Positions 14,432 through 22,138 of a DNA stretch of 25,453 nt are shown piece after piece. Position numbers and translations under genes: made by a program. The first letter of the stretch is position 1. Every line of letters starts with the position of its first letter. This DNA is from DATKCA01 sp035544675 (GTDB taxonomy: Bacteria > Acidobacteriota > Thermoanaerobaculia > Gp7-AA8): assembly GCA_035544675.1 (NCBI GenBank), contig DATKCA010000084.1, positions 1 to 25,453 on the forward strand. Direction: 5' to 3'. The notes under the pieces were generated by a model. The model did no database searches and was not told the DNA's origin. It saw only the letters and a program-made list of their open reading frames with translations.

Positions 14432-15175
14432 CTACTGCACCACGCCTCTGTAGAGCCAGGCGATGCCGAAGGTCAGCGGCCGGTACTCGACCGACTGAAA
14501 CTCTGCGCACGCACGCATGAGGCTCGCAAACGCCTCTCCCGACGGAAACGAGGCGGCCGACCGGTCGAGATATTCGTACGCGTCGCGTTTGCCGGTGATC
14601 ATTCCGCCGATGCGCGGGAGGATCTTGCTGCTGTACCAGTCGTACAGCGAAGCAATGGCGCGGTTCGGCGGCTGCCCGAACTCCACGATGATGACGCGGC
14701 CGCGCGGCTTGACCACGCGCGCCAGCTCGGCGATGCCGCGCCCCGGATCGCCGACATTGCGGATACCGAAGCTGATGCTGGCGATGTCGAACGAGTCGTC
14801 CGGGTAGGGCAGCGCGGTCACGTCCGCGGTCTCGAATCGGATCTCCGCGCTCTTCCTCCGCGCCAGCTCGATCATCTCGGGGACGAAGTCCGTCCCGATG
14901 ACCTCTCCTCTCTCGCCCACGGCCCGTTTGAACGCCAGCGCCAGGTCTCCCGTGCCGGTCGCGCAGTCCAGCACGCGGTGGCCCGGCCCCGCCTCCGACC
15001 AGCGCACGGCCTGCCGCCGCCAGAGATGGTGCACCCCGCCCGACAGGATCGTATTGGCGCGGTCGTACCGCCCCGCGATCGAGGCGAACATCGTCCGGAT
15101 CCGTTCGGGCTCGGGACCTTCGAGATGGCCCGGCTTGGTCAAAGCCCGCGGACAATCGCATACCGGCGCGCTCAT
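14432..15175 (-). CDS. menG: Demethylmenaquinone methyltransferase (MenG/UbiE family)
   Basis: The enzyme C-methylates demethylmenaquinone with SAM, the last step of menaquinone synthesis. The 247-aa product carries all family blocks: FASIAGRYDRANTILSGG near the N-terminus, SAM motif I VLDCATGTGDLAL (68-80), SISFGIRNVGD (134-144), YEYLDRSAASFPSG (200-213) and LTFGIAWLYRG (234-244). ATG 15175 is chosen; an in-frame GTG at 15202 would overlap the divergent menF start. No ribosome site is seen. The men gene neighbourhood favours menaquinone rather than ubiquinone as the substrate. The N-terminal CDCPRALTKPG, with two Cys, is an uncommon extension. Confidence 0.95.
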   Translation of the reverse strand: MSAPVCDCPRALTKPGHLEGPEPERIRTMFASIAGRYDRANTILSGGVHHLWRRQAVRWSEAGPGHRVLDCATGTGDLALAFKRAVGERGEVIGTDFVPEMIELARRKSAEIRFETADVTALPYPDDSFDIASISFGIRNVGDPGRGIAELARVVKPRGRVIIVEFGQPPNRAIASLYDWYSSKILPRIGGMITGKRDAYEYLDRSAASFPSGEAFASLMRACAEFQSVEYRPLTFGIAWLYRGVVQ

Positions 15176-15180
15176 CGCAA

Positions 15181-15186
15181 TAGAAT
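15181..15186 (+). promoter_or_regulatory. -10-like TAGAAT upstream of menF
   Basis: TAGAAT lies nine bases before ATG 15196, implying a leader of only a few bases. Only 20 bp separate the menG and menF start codons, so the promoters must overlap. No -35 or Shine-Dalgarno sequence was recognised. Confidence 0.4.
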
Positions 15187-15195
15187 CTCGCCCGG

Positions 15196-16233
15196 ATGTC
15201 ACGTGACTTCGCCTTCATCCAGACCTCGCCCGGCCGCGCGTTCGTGGGATGGGGTCCATTCGAGCAGCTTCCGTTCCGGCGCCCCGGCTATCCCGCGTTC
15301 TTCATCACCGACTTTTTTCTCGATGAGCCGCGGCCGTGGCGGCACCCGGCGGAGTGGGCGGAGATGCCGCTCCACGAGCTGGCAACCCGCTTCGACAGCC
15401 AGGTCACGCCCGAGGTGAACTGGCGGCCCATGCCCGCGGAGCGGGTGGCGGCGGCGATTCACATGGCCCAGCAGTCGATCGAGCTCGGCGAGTTCAAGAA
15501 GATCGTTCCCGTGGCATTCGAATACGGGCAGCTGGCCACCCAGGCCAGCCCCTGGAGCTACGTGCTGTCACGCCTGGCGCTGCTGCCGTGCGGCATGTGG
15601 GCCTACGGCTTCTCGATCGGCGAAGGCGGCGTGGCCGGCGCAACGCCGGAGGTGCTGTTCCGGTCGCACGGGCGCGGGTATACGACGATGGCGCTGGCCG
15701 GAACGCGTCCGGTGGCCCGATCTCGAGAGCTCCTGCAGGATCCGAAGGAGCTGCGCGAGCACCGGCTGGTCGTGGATGACATCGTGCGCCGTCTGGCGCC
15801 GTTCGGGAACGTGGAGGTCGGCGCGCTCGGCGTCATGAGCCTTCCCGGCATCGCGCACCTCATCACGCCGGTCTTCTTCATGGAGAACGGCGTGGAGCCG
15901 ATGTCGTTCAGCGACATGGTGCGCAGGCTCCATCCCACCGCCGCGCTCGGGTTCTCCCCGCGAAACGAGGCCGCGGAGCGCTGGCTGCGCGAATTCGATC
16001 GTGACGTGCAGCGCCGCTCGTTCGGCGCGCCCTTCGGATTCGAGGACGACGATCACGCGCAGGCCCTGGTTGGCATCCGCAACATCGAGTGGAACCGTGA
16101 CCAGGTCCGCATCGGATCGGGCGCGGGCGTGATCGCGGAAAGCGATGCCGCTCTCGAGCTCGAGGAGCTGCGGCAGAAACGCGAGCAGGTGAAGGCGCTC
16201 TTCGGTCTCGTCGGCGTCGAAGCGTGGACATGA
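15196..16233 (+). CDS. menF: Isochorismate synthase (chorismate-utilising enzyme)
   Basis: The enzyme converts chorismate to isochorismate, the first step of menaquinone synthesis. The 345-aa protein keeps the C-terminal chorismate-binding fold: LAGTRPVAR (168-175), DPKELREHRLVVDDI (182-196), SLPGIAHLITPV (215-226), MVRRLHPTAALGFSPR (241-256, usually LHPTPAVGG) and IRNIEW with GSGAGVIAESD (308-317). It is shorter than E. coli MenF (about 430 aa), mostly at the N-terminus. The usual K-I/V-V-L-A-R strand reads KKIVPVAFEY, an oddity near the catalytic Lys. Position at the head of a men operon supports MenF over a salicylate or anthranilate enzyme. The stop overlaps the next ATG (16230-16233). 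Confidence 0.9.
   Translation: MSRDFAFIQTSPGRAFVGWGPFEQLPFRRPGYPAFFITDFFLDEPRPWRHPAEWAEMPLHELATRFDSQVTPEVNWRPMPAERVAAAIHMAQQSIELGEFKKIVPVAFEYGQLATQASPWSYVLSRLALLPCGMWAYGFSIGEGGVAGATPEVLFRSHGRGYTTMALAGTRPVARSRELLQDPKELREHRLVVDDIVRRLAPFGNVEVGALGVMSLPGIAHLITPVFFMENGVEPMSFSDMVRRLHPTAALGFSPRNEAAERWLREFDRDVQRRSFGAPFGFEDDDHAQALVGIRNIEWNRDQVRIGSGAGVIAESDAALELEELRQKREQVKALFGLVGVEAWT
15198..15207. promoter_or_regulatory. Perfect 10-bp palindrome GTCACGTGAC at the menF start
   Basis: The palindrome begins at the last base of the menF ATG and lies in the menG-menF divergent region. Its TCACGTGA core is repeated at 21088-21095, beside the menE start. It may be an operator or chance; a third core copy lies inside a GNAT coding region (2294-2301). 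Confidence 0.3.
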
Positions 16234-16685
16234 CCAACCTCGAGCGCGCCCGCCGGCTGGTTGCCGATCTGCGCGGCGCCGGCGTCCGCGACTTCTGTGT
16301 CTGCGCCGGATCCCGCAACAGCCCGCTCCTGGCCGTTCTGGGCAGCGCCCGCGAGGGGCTCTATTCATTCATCGACGAGCGCAGCGCCGCCTTCTTCGCC
16401 CTGGGCCGCGCCAAACGCGATCGACAGCCGGTGGCCGTGGTGACGACGTCCGGCACCGCCGTGGCCGAGCTTCTGCCCGCGGCCGTGGAGGCGTTCTACT
16501 CCGCGGTTCCGCTGCTCCTGGTGACCGCCGACCGGCCCGCGCGATTCCGCGGGACGGGAGCCCCGCAGTGCATCGACCAGCTCGGGATCTTCGGCCTCTA
16601 CGCGGAGACCGACCTTTCGTCCTGGAGCCGCACGAAGCCGCTGCACGTGAACATCGAGTTCGATGAGCCGCTGATCGATGAGTGA
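16230..16685 (+). CDS. menD: MenD N-terminal part: thiamine-diphosphate pyrimidine-binding domain
   Basis: MenD makes SEPHCHC from isochorismate and 2-oxoglutarate with thiamine diphosphate. This 151-aa ORF is only the N-terminal (PYR) domain: FCVCAGSRNSPLLAVL with the conserved SRNSP, SFIDERSAAFFALGRAK with the ThDP-activating Glu50, VTTSGTAVAELLPAAVEA, and TADRP. It ends at HVNIEFDEPLIDE, equivalent to the HINCPFAEPL block of E. coli MenD, exactly at the domain boundary. About 35 residues are missing before that block relative to E. coli. ATG 16230 overlaps the menF stop (ATGA). The stop at 16683-16685 overlaps the start of the second half by 8 bp. It is either a genuinely split enzyme or one frameshift. 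Confidence 0.88.
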   Translation: MTNLERARRLVADLRGAGVRDFCVCAGSRNSPLLAVLGSAREGLYSFIDERSAAFFALGRAKRDRQPVAVVTTSGTAVAELLPAAVEAFYSAVPLLLVTADRPARFRGTGAPQCIDQLGIFGLYAETDLSSWSRTKPLHVNIEFDEPLIDE

Positions 16686-17631
16686 CATTCCCTTCCGCCG
16701 CCCGGTCGTGATCATCGGCGGACTGGCGCAGGAGCATCGCGGCTGGGTGCGCGAGTTCGCCATCACGCTCCATGCGCCGGTTTACGCCGAGGCCACCTCG
16801 GGGCTGCGTGAGGACGAGGCGCTGGCCTCGCTTGCCATCACGTCCGGGGAGCGGATGCTGCCGCGCGGCGGGTTCGACGGGGTCATCCGCATCGGCGGCG
16901 TCCCGACACTCCGGTTCTGGCGCGATCTGGACGACTCGCTGCGCGAGGTGCCGGTGGTGAGCTACAGCGCCGTGCCGTTCTCGGGATCGAGTCGCGGTGA
17001 GCTCCATCCGATGGAGCGGCTGCCGCGCCCCGCGCCGCGCGACCGCGATGAGGCTTTCTTCGCGGCAGACCGCGAGCAGGCCGCGCGCATCGCCGCGATC
17101 CTGGATGCCGAGCCGCTGTCCGAGCTGGCCATGGTTCGCCGCTTCTCGAACGAGATGCAGCGCGGCGGACGGCTCTTTCTCGGCAACAGCCTTCCCATCC
17201 GCGAGTGGGATCTCGTCGCCTCGCGCGAGCCGCGCGGCATCGAGGTCGGCGCAAACCGCGGGGCCAACGGCATCGACGGCCAGCTCTCGACGTTCCTGGG
17301 CTGGTGCCGGCCCGGGCCGAACTATGCGCTCGTCGGCGACCTCACCGCGCTCTACGATCTCAATGCGCCGTGGATCATCCCGCAGCTCGACATCGCAATC
17401 GGCATCCGCATCTTCATCATCAACAACGGCGGGGGGAGGATCTTCTCGCGCGTTCCGGCGCTGCGGCGCATCGACGGCGGCGTGCGCGACCGCATCATCG
17501 AGAACTCGCACTCTCTTCGCTTCGGGGCGTGGGCGGAGATGTTCGGCATCGAAGACTCGCTCATCGAGCTGCTGCCGGACGACGATGCCAGCCGCCGCGT
17601 CTGGGCGCGATACGACGAGATCTGGGGATGA
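16678..17631 (+). CDS. menD: MenD C-terminal part: central and ThDP diphosphate-binding domains
   Basis: This 317-aa ORF carries the rest of MenD: a central Rossmann-like domain starting RRPVVIIGGLAQEHRGWVRE, then RLFLGNSLPIREWD (165-178), NRGANGIDGQLSTFLG (193-208), and the ThDP/Mg motif GDLTALYDLNAP (220-231) to NNGGGRIFS (249-257). The catalytic Glu is absent, being in the preceding ORF, so both products are needed for activity. The ATG overlaps the first ORF's stop within ATGAGTGA (16678-16685). A single-base shift would fuse the two into a protein of about 470 aa, shorter than the usual 550. The C-terminus is also short after HSLRFGAWAEMFG. The stop overlaps menH (ATGA). Confidence 0.88.
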   Translation: MSDIPFRRPVVIIGGLAQEHRGWVREFAITLHAPVYAEATSGLREDEALASLAITSGERMLPRGGFDGVIRIGGVPTLRFWRDLDDSLREVPVVSYSAVPFSGSSRGELHPMERLPRPAPRDRDEAFFAADREQAARIAAILDAEPLSELAMVRRFSNEMQRGGRLFLGNSLPIREWDLVASREPRGIEVGANRGANGIDGQLSTFLGWCRPGPNYALVGDLTALYDLNAPWIIPQLDIAIGIRIFIINNGGGRIFSRVPALRRIDGGVRDRIIENSHSLRFGAWAEMFGIEDSLIELLPDDDASRRVWARYDEIWG

Positions 17632-18233
17632 TCGTCGCCATTCACGGTTTCTTCGGGCGTCCGGAGGACTGGGACTTTCTTCGCCACGCAGGTCTCGACG
17701 TGCAGGCCTTCCCGCTCGACGAGATCCCGCCGTCAGGCGACGTTCTTCTCGGATACTCGATGGGCGGACGACTCGCGCTGCAGGCGCTGCTCGACGGCGC
17801 CCGCTACAACCGCGCCGTCATAGTCTCCGCGGGCCTCGGTGGCGCGGATGCCGGCCGCCGTGCTGCCGACGAAGCATGGGCGCGGCGCTTCGAGTCCGAC
17901 CGGTGGGAGACGCTCGTCGCGGACTGGGAAGCGCAGCCGCTGTTCGGCGGCCACACCATGAATCGGCGCGAGAGCGACTTCGACCGTGCCGCGCTGGCCA
18001 GTGCGCTGCGCCGCCATTCGCCCGCTGTCCTTCCACCGCTCAGGCCGCGGCTGCATGAGATCGCCATCCCTCTGCTCTGGATCGCGGGTGAGCGGGACCG
18101 GAAGTACGTGGGCGTGGCGCAGGAAGCGGTGGCGCTGCTTCCGAATGCGGAGCTCTGGATCTGCCCCGGCGCCGCCCACCGCGTTCCGTGGGAACAGCCT
18201 CACTCCTTCGTGAGGCGCTTGCAGGCGTTATAG
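17628..18233 (+). CDS. menH: SHCHC synthase (MenH), alpha/beta hydrolase
   Basis: MenH eliminates pyruvate from the MenD product SEPHCHC to give SHCHC. The 201-aa protein is a compact alpha/beta hydrolase: MIVAIHGFFGRPEDWDFL at the oxyanion strand, nucleophile elbow GYSMGGRLAL with Ser44, Asp157 in LWIAGERDRKY, and His184 in PGAAHRVPWEQP. It is shorter than E. coli MenH (about 250 aa), mostly in the lid region. ATG 17628 overlaps the MenD stop (ATGA), strongly supporting the assignment in this operon. A general esterase is the only real alternative. Confidence 0.9.
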   Translation: MIVAIHGFFGRPEDWDFLRHAGLDVQAFPLDEIPPSGDVLLGYSMGGRLALQALLDGARYNRAVIVSAGLGGADAGRRAADEAWARRFESDRWETLVADWEAQPLFGGHTMNRRESDFDRAALASALRRHSPAVLPPLRPRLHEIAIPLLWIAGERDRKYVGVAQEAVALLPNAELWICPGAAHRVPWEQPHSFVRRLQAL

Positions 18234-18234
18234 T
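18229..18234 (+). promoter_or_regulatory. -10-like TATAGT upstream of menB
   Basis: TATAGT lies ten bases before ATG 18245 and inside the end of menH. TTCGTG, 16 bp upstream (18207-18212), is a weak -35 candidate. No Shine-Dalgarno sequence precedes menB. It could give menB-menA an extra, nearly leaderless transcript. Confidence 0.4.
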
Positions 18235-18244
18235 CTCGCCGCTT

Positions 18245-19069
18245 ATGGCTGCCCAGCGCTGGACCACGATTCGGAAATTCAAGGACATCAGGTACGAGCG
18301 GACCGGAGACGGGATCGCCAGGATCACCATCAACCGGCCCGAGGTGAGGAACGCGTTCCGTCCGCAGACGGTGACGGAGATGAAGGAGGCGTTCGATCTG
18401 GCCCGCGACGACGGCGAGATCGGCGTCGTGATTCTGACCGGAGAGGGGCCGGAGGCCTTCTGCTCGGGCGGTGACCAGCGCGTTCGCGGAAAGGCGGGAT
18501 ACGTCGACTCCAAAGGCATTCCCCGCCTCAACATCCTCGACGTGCAGAAACAGATCAGGAGCCTGCCCAAGCCGGTCGTGGCCATGGTGGCCGGCTATGC
18601 GATCGGCGGCGGACATGTTCTGCACGTCGTCTGCGACCTGACGATTGCGGCGGACAACGCGCGCTTCGGACAGACCGGGCCGAAAGTCGGCTCGTTCGAC
18701 GGCGGACTCGGCGCGTCGTACCTGGCCCGCATCGTCGGTCAGAAGAAAGCGCGCGAGATCTGGTACCTCTGCCGGCAATACGACGCGAAGCAGGCGCTGG
18801 AGATGGGCCTCGTCAATGCCGTCGTGCCGCTCAAGAGCCTGGAGAAGGAGACGCTGAAGTGGTGCCGGGAGATGCTGGCGATGTCGCCGATGGCGCTGCG
18901 CTGCCTCAAGGCGGCGCTCAATGCCGACTGCGACGGCCAGATCGGCCTCGTCGACTTCGCCGGCAACGCCACGCTCCTCTATTACCTCTCGGAAGAGGCG
19001 CAGGAAGGCCGCAACGCGTACGTGGAGAAGCGGAAGCCGGACTTCAAGAAGTTTCAGCGGTTCCCGTGA
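18245..19069 (+). CDS. menB: 1,4-dihydroxy-2-naphthoyl-CoA synthase
   Basis: This crotonase-fold enzyme closes the second ring of the naphthoquinone from o-succinylbenzoyl-CoA. The 274-aa product closely resembles E. coli MenB as I recall it: CSGGDQ (73-78), GYAIGGGHVLHVVCDLTIAA (117-136), FGQTGPKVGSFDGG (141-154), and the C-terminal EGRNAYVEKRKPDF. The QTG sequence at 143-145 is that of the bicarbonate-dependent type with Gly, not the type with Asp at that site. ATG 18245 follows menH after 11 bp; a longer in-frame GTG start inside menH is unlikely. The stop overlaps the menA start (GTGA). Confidence 0.97.
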   Translation: MAAQRWTTIRKFKDIRYERTGDGIARITINRPEVRNAFRPQTVTEMKEAFDLARDDGEIGVVILTGEGPEAFCSGGDQRVRGKAGYVDSKGIPRLNILDVQKQIRSLPKPVVAMVAGYAIGGGHVLHVVCDLTIAADNARFGQTGPKVGSFDGGLGASYLARIVGQKKAREIWYLCRQYDAKQALEMGLVNAVVPLKSLEKETLKWCREMLAMSPMALRCLKAALNADCDGQIGLVDFAGNATLLYYLSEEAQEGRNAYVEKRKPDFKKFQRFP

Positions 19070-19923
19070 TTCGAGCGTGGCTTCTCGCGTCGCGGCCGAA
19101 GACGCTCGCCGCCGCCGTGTCGCCGGTGATGATCGGGACGGCCCTCGTGCTGCGCGATGAGTTGCCTGTCGACTGGCGGCTCGCCGCCTGCGCGCTGCTC
19201 GGCGCGATCTTCATCCAGATCGGAACGAACTTCGTCAACGACGCCCTCGACTTCAGGAAGGGCGCGGATACGAGCGAGAGGCTTGGGCCGCTGCGCGTCA
19301 CGCAGGCCGGTCTGCTCAGCGCCCGGTCGGTATTGCGCGGGGCGTCCATCTGTTTCGTCATCGCCGCGCTCTTCGGGATCCCGCTCGTTCTTCGCGGCGG
19401 CTGGCCGCTGCTCGTCATCGGTGTCGCGTCCATCGTCGCGGCGTACGCCTACACGGGCGGTCCCTGGCCGCTCGCGTATTACGGGCTGGGTGAGCTGTTC
19501 GTTCTGGTGTTCTTCGGGCTGGTTGCAGTCGGTGGAACGTACTACGTGCTCACGCTCAGCTACACGGCCGCTGCCGCGCTCTGCGGGATCGCGGCGGGGT
19601 CGCTGGCGATCGTGCTGCTGGCCATCAACAATCTGCGCGACATCGAGAATGACCGGCGGGCCGGAAAGAGGACTGTCGCGGTTCGCATCGGCGAGGGCGC
19701 GGCGCGAGTCGAGGTCGCGGCGGCCGCGCTCCTCCCCTACGCAGCCGTGCTCGCGATTGGAGATCCGTCGCTCCTGCTCGTGACTCTGTCGTTGCCGCTG
19801 GCCGTCTTTCTGATCGCTCGTGTCGGCCGAAGCCGCGGCGCTGCGCTGAATCGAAGCCTGGCGCTGGCCGGGGCGCTGCAGTGGGCATTCAGCCTGCTGT
19901 TTCTGGCGGGGGCGATGATCTGA
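19066..19923 (+). CDS. menA: 1,4-dihydroxy-2-naphthoate polyprenyltransferase
   Basis: This integral membrane UbiA-family prenyltransferase joins the polyprenyl chain to DHNA, giving demethylmenaquinone for MenG. The 285-aa protein opens WLLASRPKTLAAAVSPV, as in MenA. The first Asp-rich motif is NFVNDALDFRKGAD (N-D-x-x-D), and the second is NNLRDIENDRRAGKRT. Eight to nine hydrophobic helices follow the family pattern. The GTG start at 19066 overlaps the menB stop (GTGA). The 3' end overlaps the convergent glycosyltransferase gene by 35 bp, an unusual tail-to-tail overlap. Confidence 0.95.
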   Translation: MIRAWLLASRPKTLAAAVSPVMIGTALVLRDELPVDWRLAACALLGAIFIQIGTNFVNDALDFRKGADTSERLGPLRVTQAGLLSARSVLRGASICFVIAALFGIPLVLRGGWPLLVIGVASIVAAYAYTGGPWPLAYYGLGELFVLVFFGLVAVGGTYYVLTLSYTAAAALCGIAAGSLAIVLLAINNLRDIENDRRAGKRTVAVRIGEGAARVEVAAAALLPYAAVLAIGDPSLLLVTLSLPLAVFLIARVGRSRGAALNRSLALAGALQWAFSLLFLAGAMI

Positions 19924-21088
19924 AACGGCGCACCGCGGCGACGAGAGCGAAGCAGACCACGGCCCACATCGCATAGCCGGCCACCGCGGCGAGAAAGCGG
20001 AAGGGCCCGGGACGGGCCAGATCGGCGAACCACCAGGGAAAACCGCCGCTCCAGATCGTGTAGGTCACGAACAGAAAGAGCGATCCGGCGATGTTGACGG
20101 CGATCGCCCCGCGCCACGGCAACGCGAACGGGAGCAGAGGAAAGAGCCACGCAATGTACTGCACGCCGAAGCCCGGCGCGAAGGCGAAGAGCGCCAGCAC
20201 CATGACGGCGACCGCGTGCAGGATCGAGAACCGCCGCTGTCGTGCCGCCATGACGATCACGGCCGCGATGGCCAGGTAGACCACGAAGCGTCCGTAACCC
20301 ACGTAAGCGCGCATGACGTCCTGGCCGATCTCGCGCAGCGCCGGGAAGTTCCGCGAGATCGCGAACGCCAGCCCCGGCACTCCCCATTCGTGGGGCAGCC
20401 CGCCCGCATATCCGAAGATGTGCTTCACCACGACCAGCCCGCCGGCCATCAGCGCCGGCAGGAACACGGCGGCGGCTGTGCTGCCGAACCCGAGGAGAAA
20501 GCGCGTGCGCGCCTCCCGCGCCTGAGCGAGCACGAAGAGCGGCACGAATAGAAACGGGACGACCTTGATCCCGCCGGCCAGAGCGAGCGCGATGCCTGCC
20601 AGAAATGGCCGGCCCGACATCGCCAGCGCGGCTGCCACCACCACCAGGGCGATCATGGCCGGGTCGCTGTTGCAGTGAAATGCAGACACGAAGGCGGCTC
20701 CGGGAGACAGGAGGACGAAGAGCGCCAGGCGCGGCCCGCCGATGCGATACAGCGCGGCCGCGCAGACTCCATCCGCTGCAACCTGGAAGAGCCGGAAGAC
20801 GTCCGTGAACGCGAGATGTGTGGCCTGCGCGATCATGTCGACCACGACGATGAGCACGAGGGCGAGCGGAGGATGGTTGACCATCGCGCTCTGCTCGTAC
20901 GCGCCGCCGATTCCGAAGCGTTTGACCACGGAGAGCCACTGGGTCCAGAAGATCGCGTCGTTCGTGCCGAAAGTGGTCGCGACGAGTGCGAGGCGCACTA
21001 ACATGGAGGAAAGGCAGAGAACAACGAACGCCCTCGACTGCAGAATGACTCCCATCCCGCTGAATGATGACATGGTGAGTGCGGACAT
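19889..21088 (-). CDS. Polytopic membrane glycosyltransferase, GT-C type (GT87-like)
   Basis: The product of about 399 aa has 10 or more hydrophobic segments. After the first helix it has TTFGTNDAIFWTQW, with Asp44 where GT-C enzymes keep their catalytic acidic residue, followed by an AMVNHPPLAL loop, and later GGIKVVPFLFVPLFVLA, a segment common in GT87/DUF2029-like mannosyltransferases using polyprenyl-phosphate sugars. The exact family is not certain. The start is unsettled: ATG 21088, GTG 21091 (adjacent to the menE GTG) or ATG 21073 are all possible, none with a ribosome site. It interrupts the men cluster on the opposite strand. There is no obvious link to menaquinone; it shares its divergent region with menE. 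Confidence 0.7.
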   Translation of the reverse strand: MSALTMSSFSGMGVILQSRAFVVLCLSSMLVRLALVATTFGTNDAIFWTQWLSVVKRFGIGGAYEQSAMVNHPPLALVLIVVVDMIAQATHLAFTDVFRLFQVAADGVCAAALYRIGGPRLALFVLLSPGAAFVSAFHCNSDPAMIALVVVAAALAMSGRPFLAGIALALAGGIKVVPFLFVPLFVLAQAREARTRFLLGFGSTAAAVFLPALMAGGLVVVKHIFGYAGGLPHEWGVPGLAFAISRNFPALREIGQDVMRAYVGYGRFVVYLAIAAVIVMAARQRRFSILHAVAVMVLALFAFAPGFGVQYIAWLFPLLPFALPWRGAIAVNIAGSLFLFVTYTIWSGGFPWWFADLARPGPFRFLAAVAGYAMWAVVCFALVAAVRRFRSSPPPETAG

Positions 21089-21096
21089 CACGTGAT
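21087..21096. promoter_or_regulatory. Perfect palindrome ATCACGTGAT between glycosyltransferase and menE starts
   Basis: The centre of this 10-bp palindrome is the junction of two back-to-back GTG codons, one on each strand (21089-21091 minus, 21092-21094 plus). Its core TCACGTGA matches the palindrome at the menF start. It could be a shared operator. Confidence 0.35.
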
Positions 21097-22138
21097 CGAC
21101 TGGTCCACCGGCGAGACTCACGTTCTGCTGAATCCGCGGCTCCCTGCCTCTGAGAGGAGCGCGCTGGAGAATCTCGTTCGCCGGGCACCGCCGCTCCCCG
21201 CGCACCTCTGGCTGGCGACTTCGGGAACGACCGGAGCCCTCAAGATGACCGCGCTCTCCAAATCCGCGATGCTGGCGTCCGCCGCGGGCGTGAACCGTCA
21301 CCTCGAGGCCACATCGAAGGACACCTGGTGCTGTGTACTCCCGTCGTTTCATGTCGGAGGGCTGGGGATCTACGCGCGCGCCTCGCTGACGCGATCGAAG
21401 GTCATCGCATTCGATTGGGATCCGGTCCGGTTCGCCCGCCAGCCTTTCACTCTCTCATCGCTCGTGCCGGCTCAACTGGGCGACCTCGTTTCGGCCGCAC
21501 TCCGTCCCTTGCCGTCGGTACGGGCCGTGATCCTCGGCGGCGGCGCCGTCCCCGACGTCATCTACGACGCGGCCCGCGCTCTCGGCTGGCCTGTCCTGCC
21601 GAGTTACGGCATGACGGAGTGTTGCTCGCAGATCGCCACCGCCACGGGCGAGAGCCGGGTCCTCCGGCTGCTGGGGCACATGCGCGCGCGTGTCGCCGCC
21701 GGCGGCCGCCTCGCGTTCGCCGGACCGTCGCTTCTGACCGGCTACGCAACCGCGGACGGCTTGGCCGACCCGAAGCGCGACGGCTGGTTTGTCTCCGAGG
21801 ATGTGGGGGATGTGGAAGGGGACACGCTGCGAGTTCGGGGACGCTCGGCCGACTTCGTGAAGATCGGCGGGGAGTCGGTCGACCTCCAGCGTCTCGATGC
21901 GGTGCTGGACAGCATTCGGGGTGACGTGGATGCCGCCGTAATCGCCGTCGAAGACGAACGCCTCGGGTCCGTGATTCACCTGGCCCTGGCCGGCGATGAC
22001 GCGGAAAAGATCGTGGAAACGTTCAATGAGCGAGTGCTGCCTTTCGAGCGCATTCGAGCGGTGCATCGCGTTCAAGAGGTGCCGAGGAGTCCTCTGGGCA
22101 AGCTGCTGCGGCAGCGTCTGGCTGCTGAGATTCAATGA
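21092..22138 (+). CDS. menE: o-Succinylbenzoate-CoA ligase, short form
   Basis: This acyl-adenylate-forming enzyme activates o-succinylbenzoate with ATP and CoA. The 348-aa product lacks the first ~100 residues of the usual 450-480 aa ligases but keeps the core motifs: the P-loop LATSGTTGALK (41-51), YGMTEC (172-177), GWFVSEDVGD (231-240), RGRSADFVKIGGESV (249-263) and the C-terminal catalytic Lys337 in PRSPLGKLLR. The GTG start (21092) is the only sensible one and sits in a palindrome without a ribosome site. Identity rests on motifs plus the men neighbourhood. The stop overlaps the next gene's ATG (ATGA), although that gene has no evident quinone role. Confidence 0.88.
   Translation: MIDWSTGETHVLLNPRLPASERSALENLVRRAPPLPAHLWLATSGTTGALKMTALSKSAMLASAAGVNRHLEATSKDTWCCVLPSFHVGGLGIYARASLTRSKVIAFDWDPVRFARQPFTLSSLVPAQLGDLVSAALRPLPSVRAVILGGGAVPDVIYDAARALGWPVLPSYGMTECCSQIATATGESRVLRLLGHMRARVAAGGRLAFAGPSLLTGYATADGLADPKRDGWFVSEDVGDVEGDTLRVRGRSADFVKIGGESVDLQRLDAVLDSIRGDVDAAVIAVEDERLGSVIHLALAGDDAEKIVETFNERVLPFERIRAVHRVQEVPRSPLGKLLRQRLAAEIQ

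Noticed and set aside
19889..21088. Minus-strand gene between menA and menE as a missing menC
   Set aside because: It is a polytopic membrane protein with no enolase-superfamily motifs.
19737..21188. 483-aa minus-strand ORF over the glycosyltransferase
   Set aside because: Arg/Gly-rich shadow in a different frame; the 19889-21088 frame has proper membrane segments.
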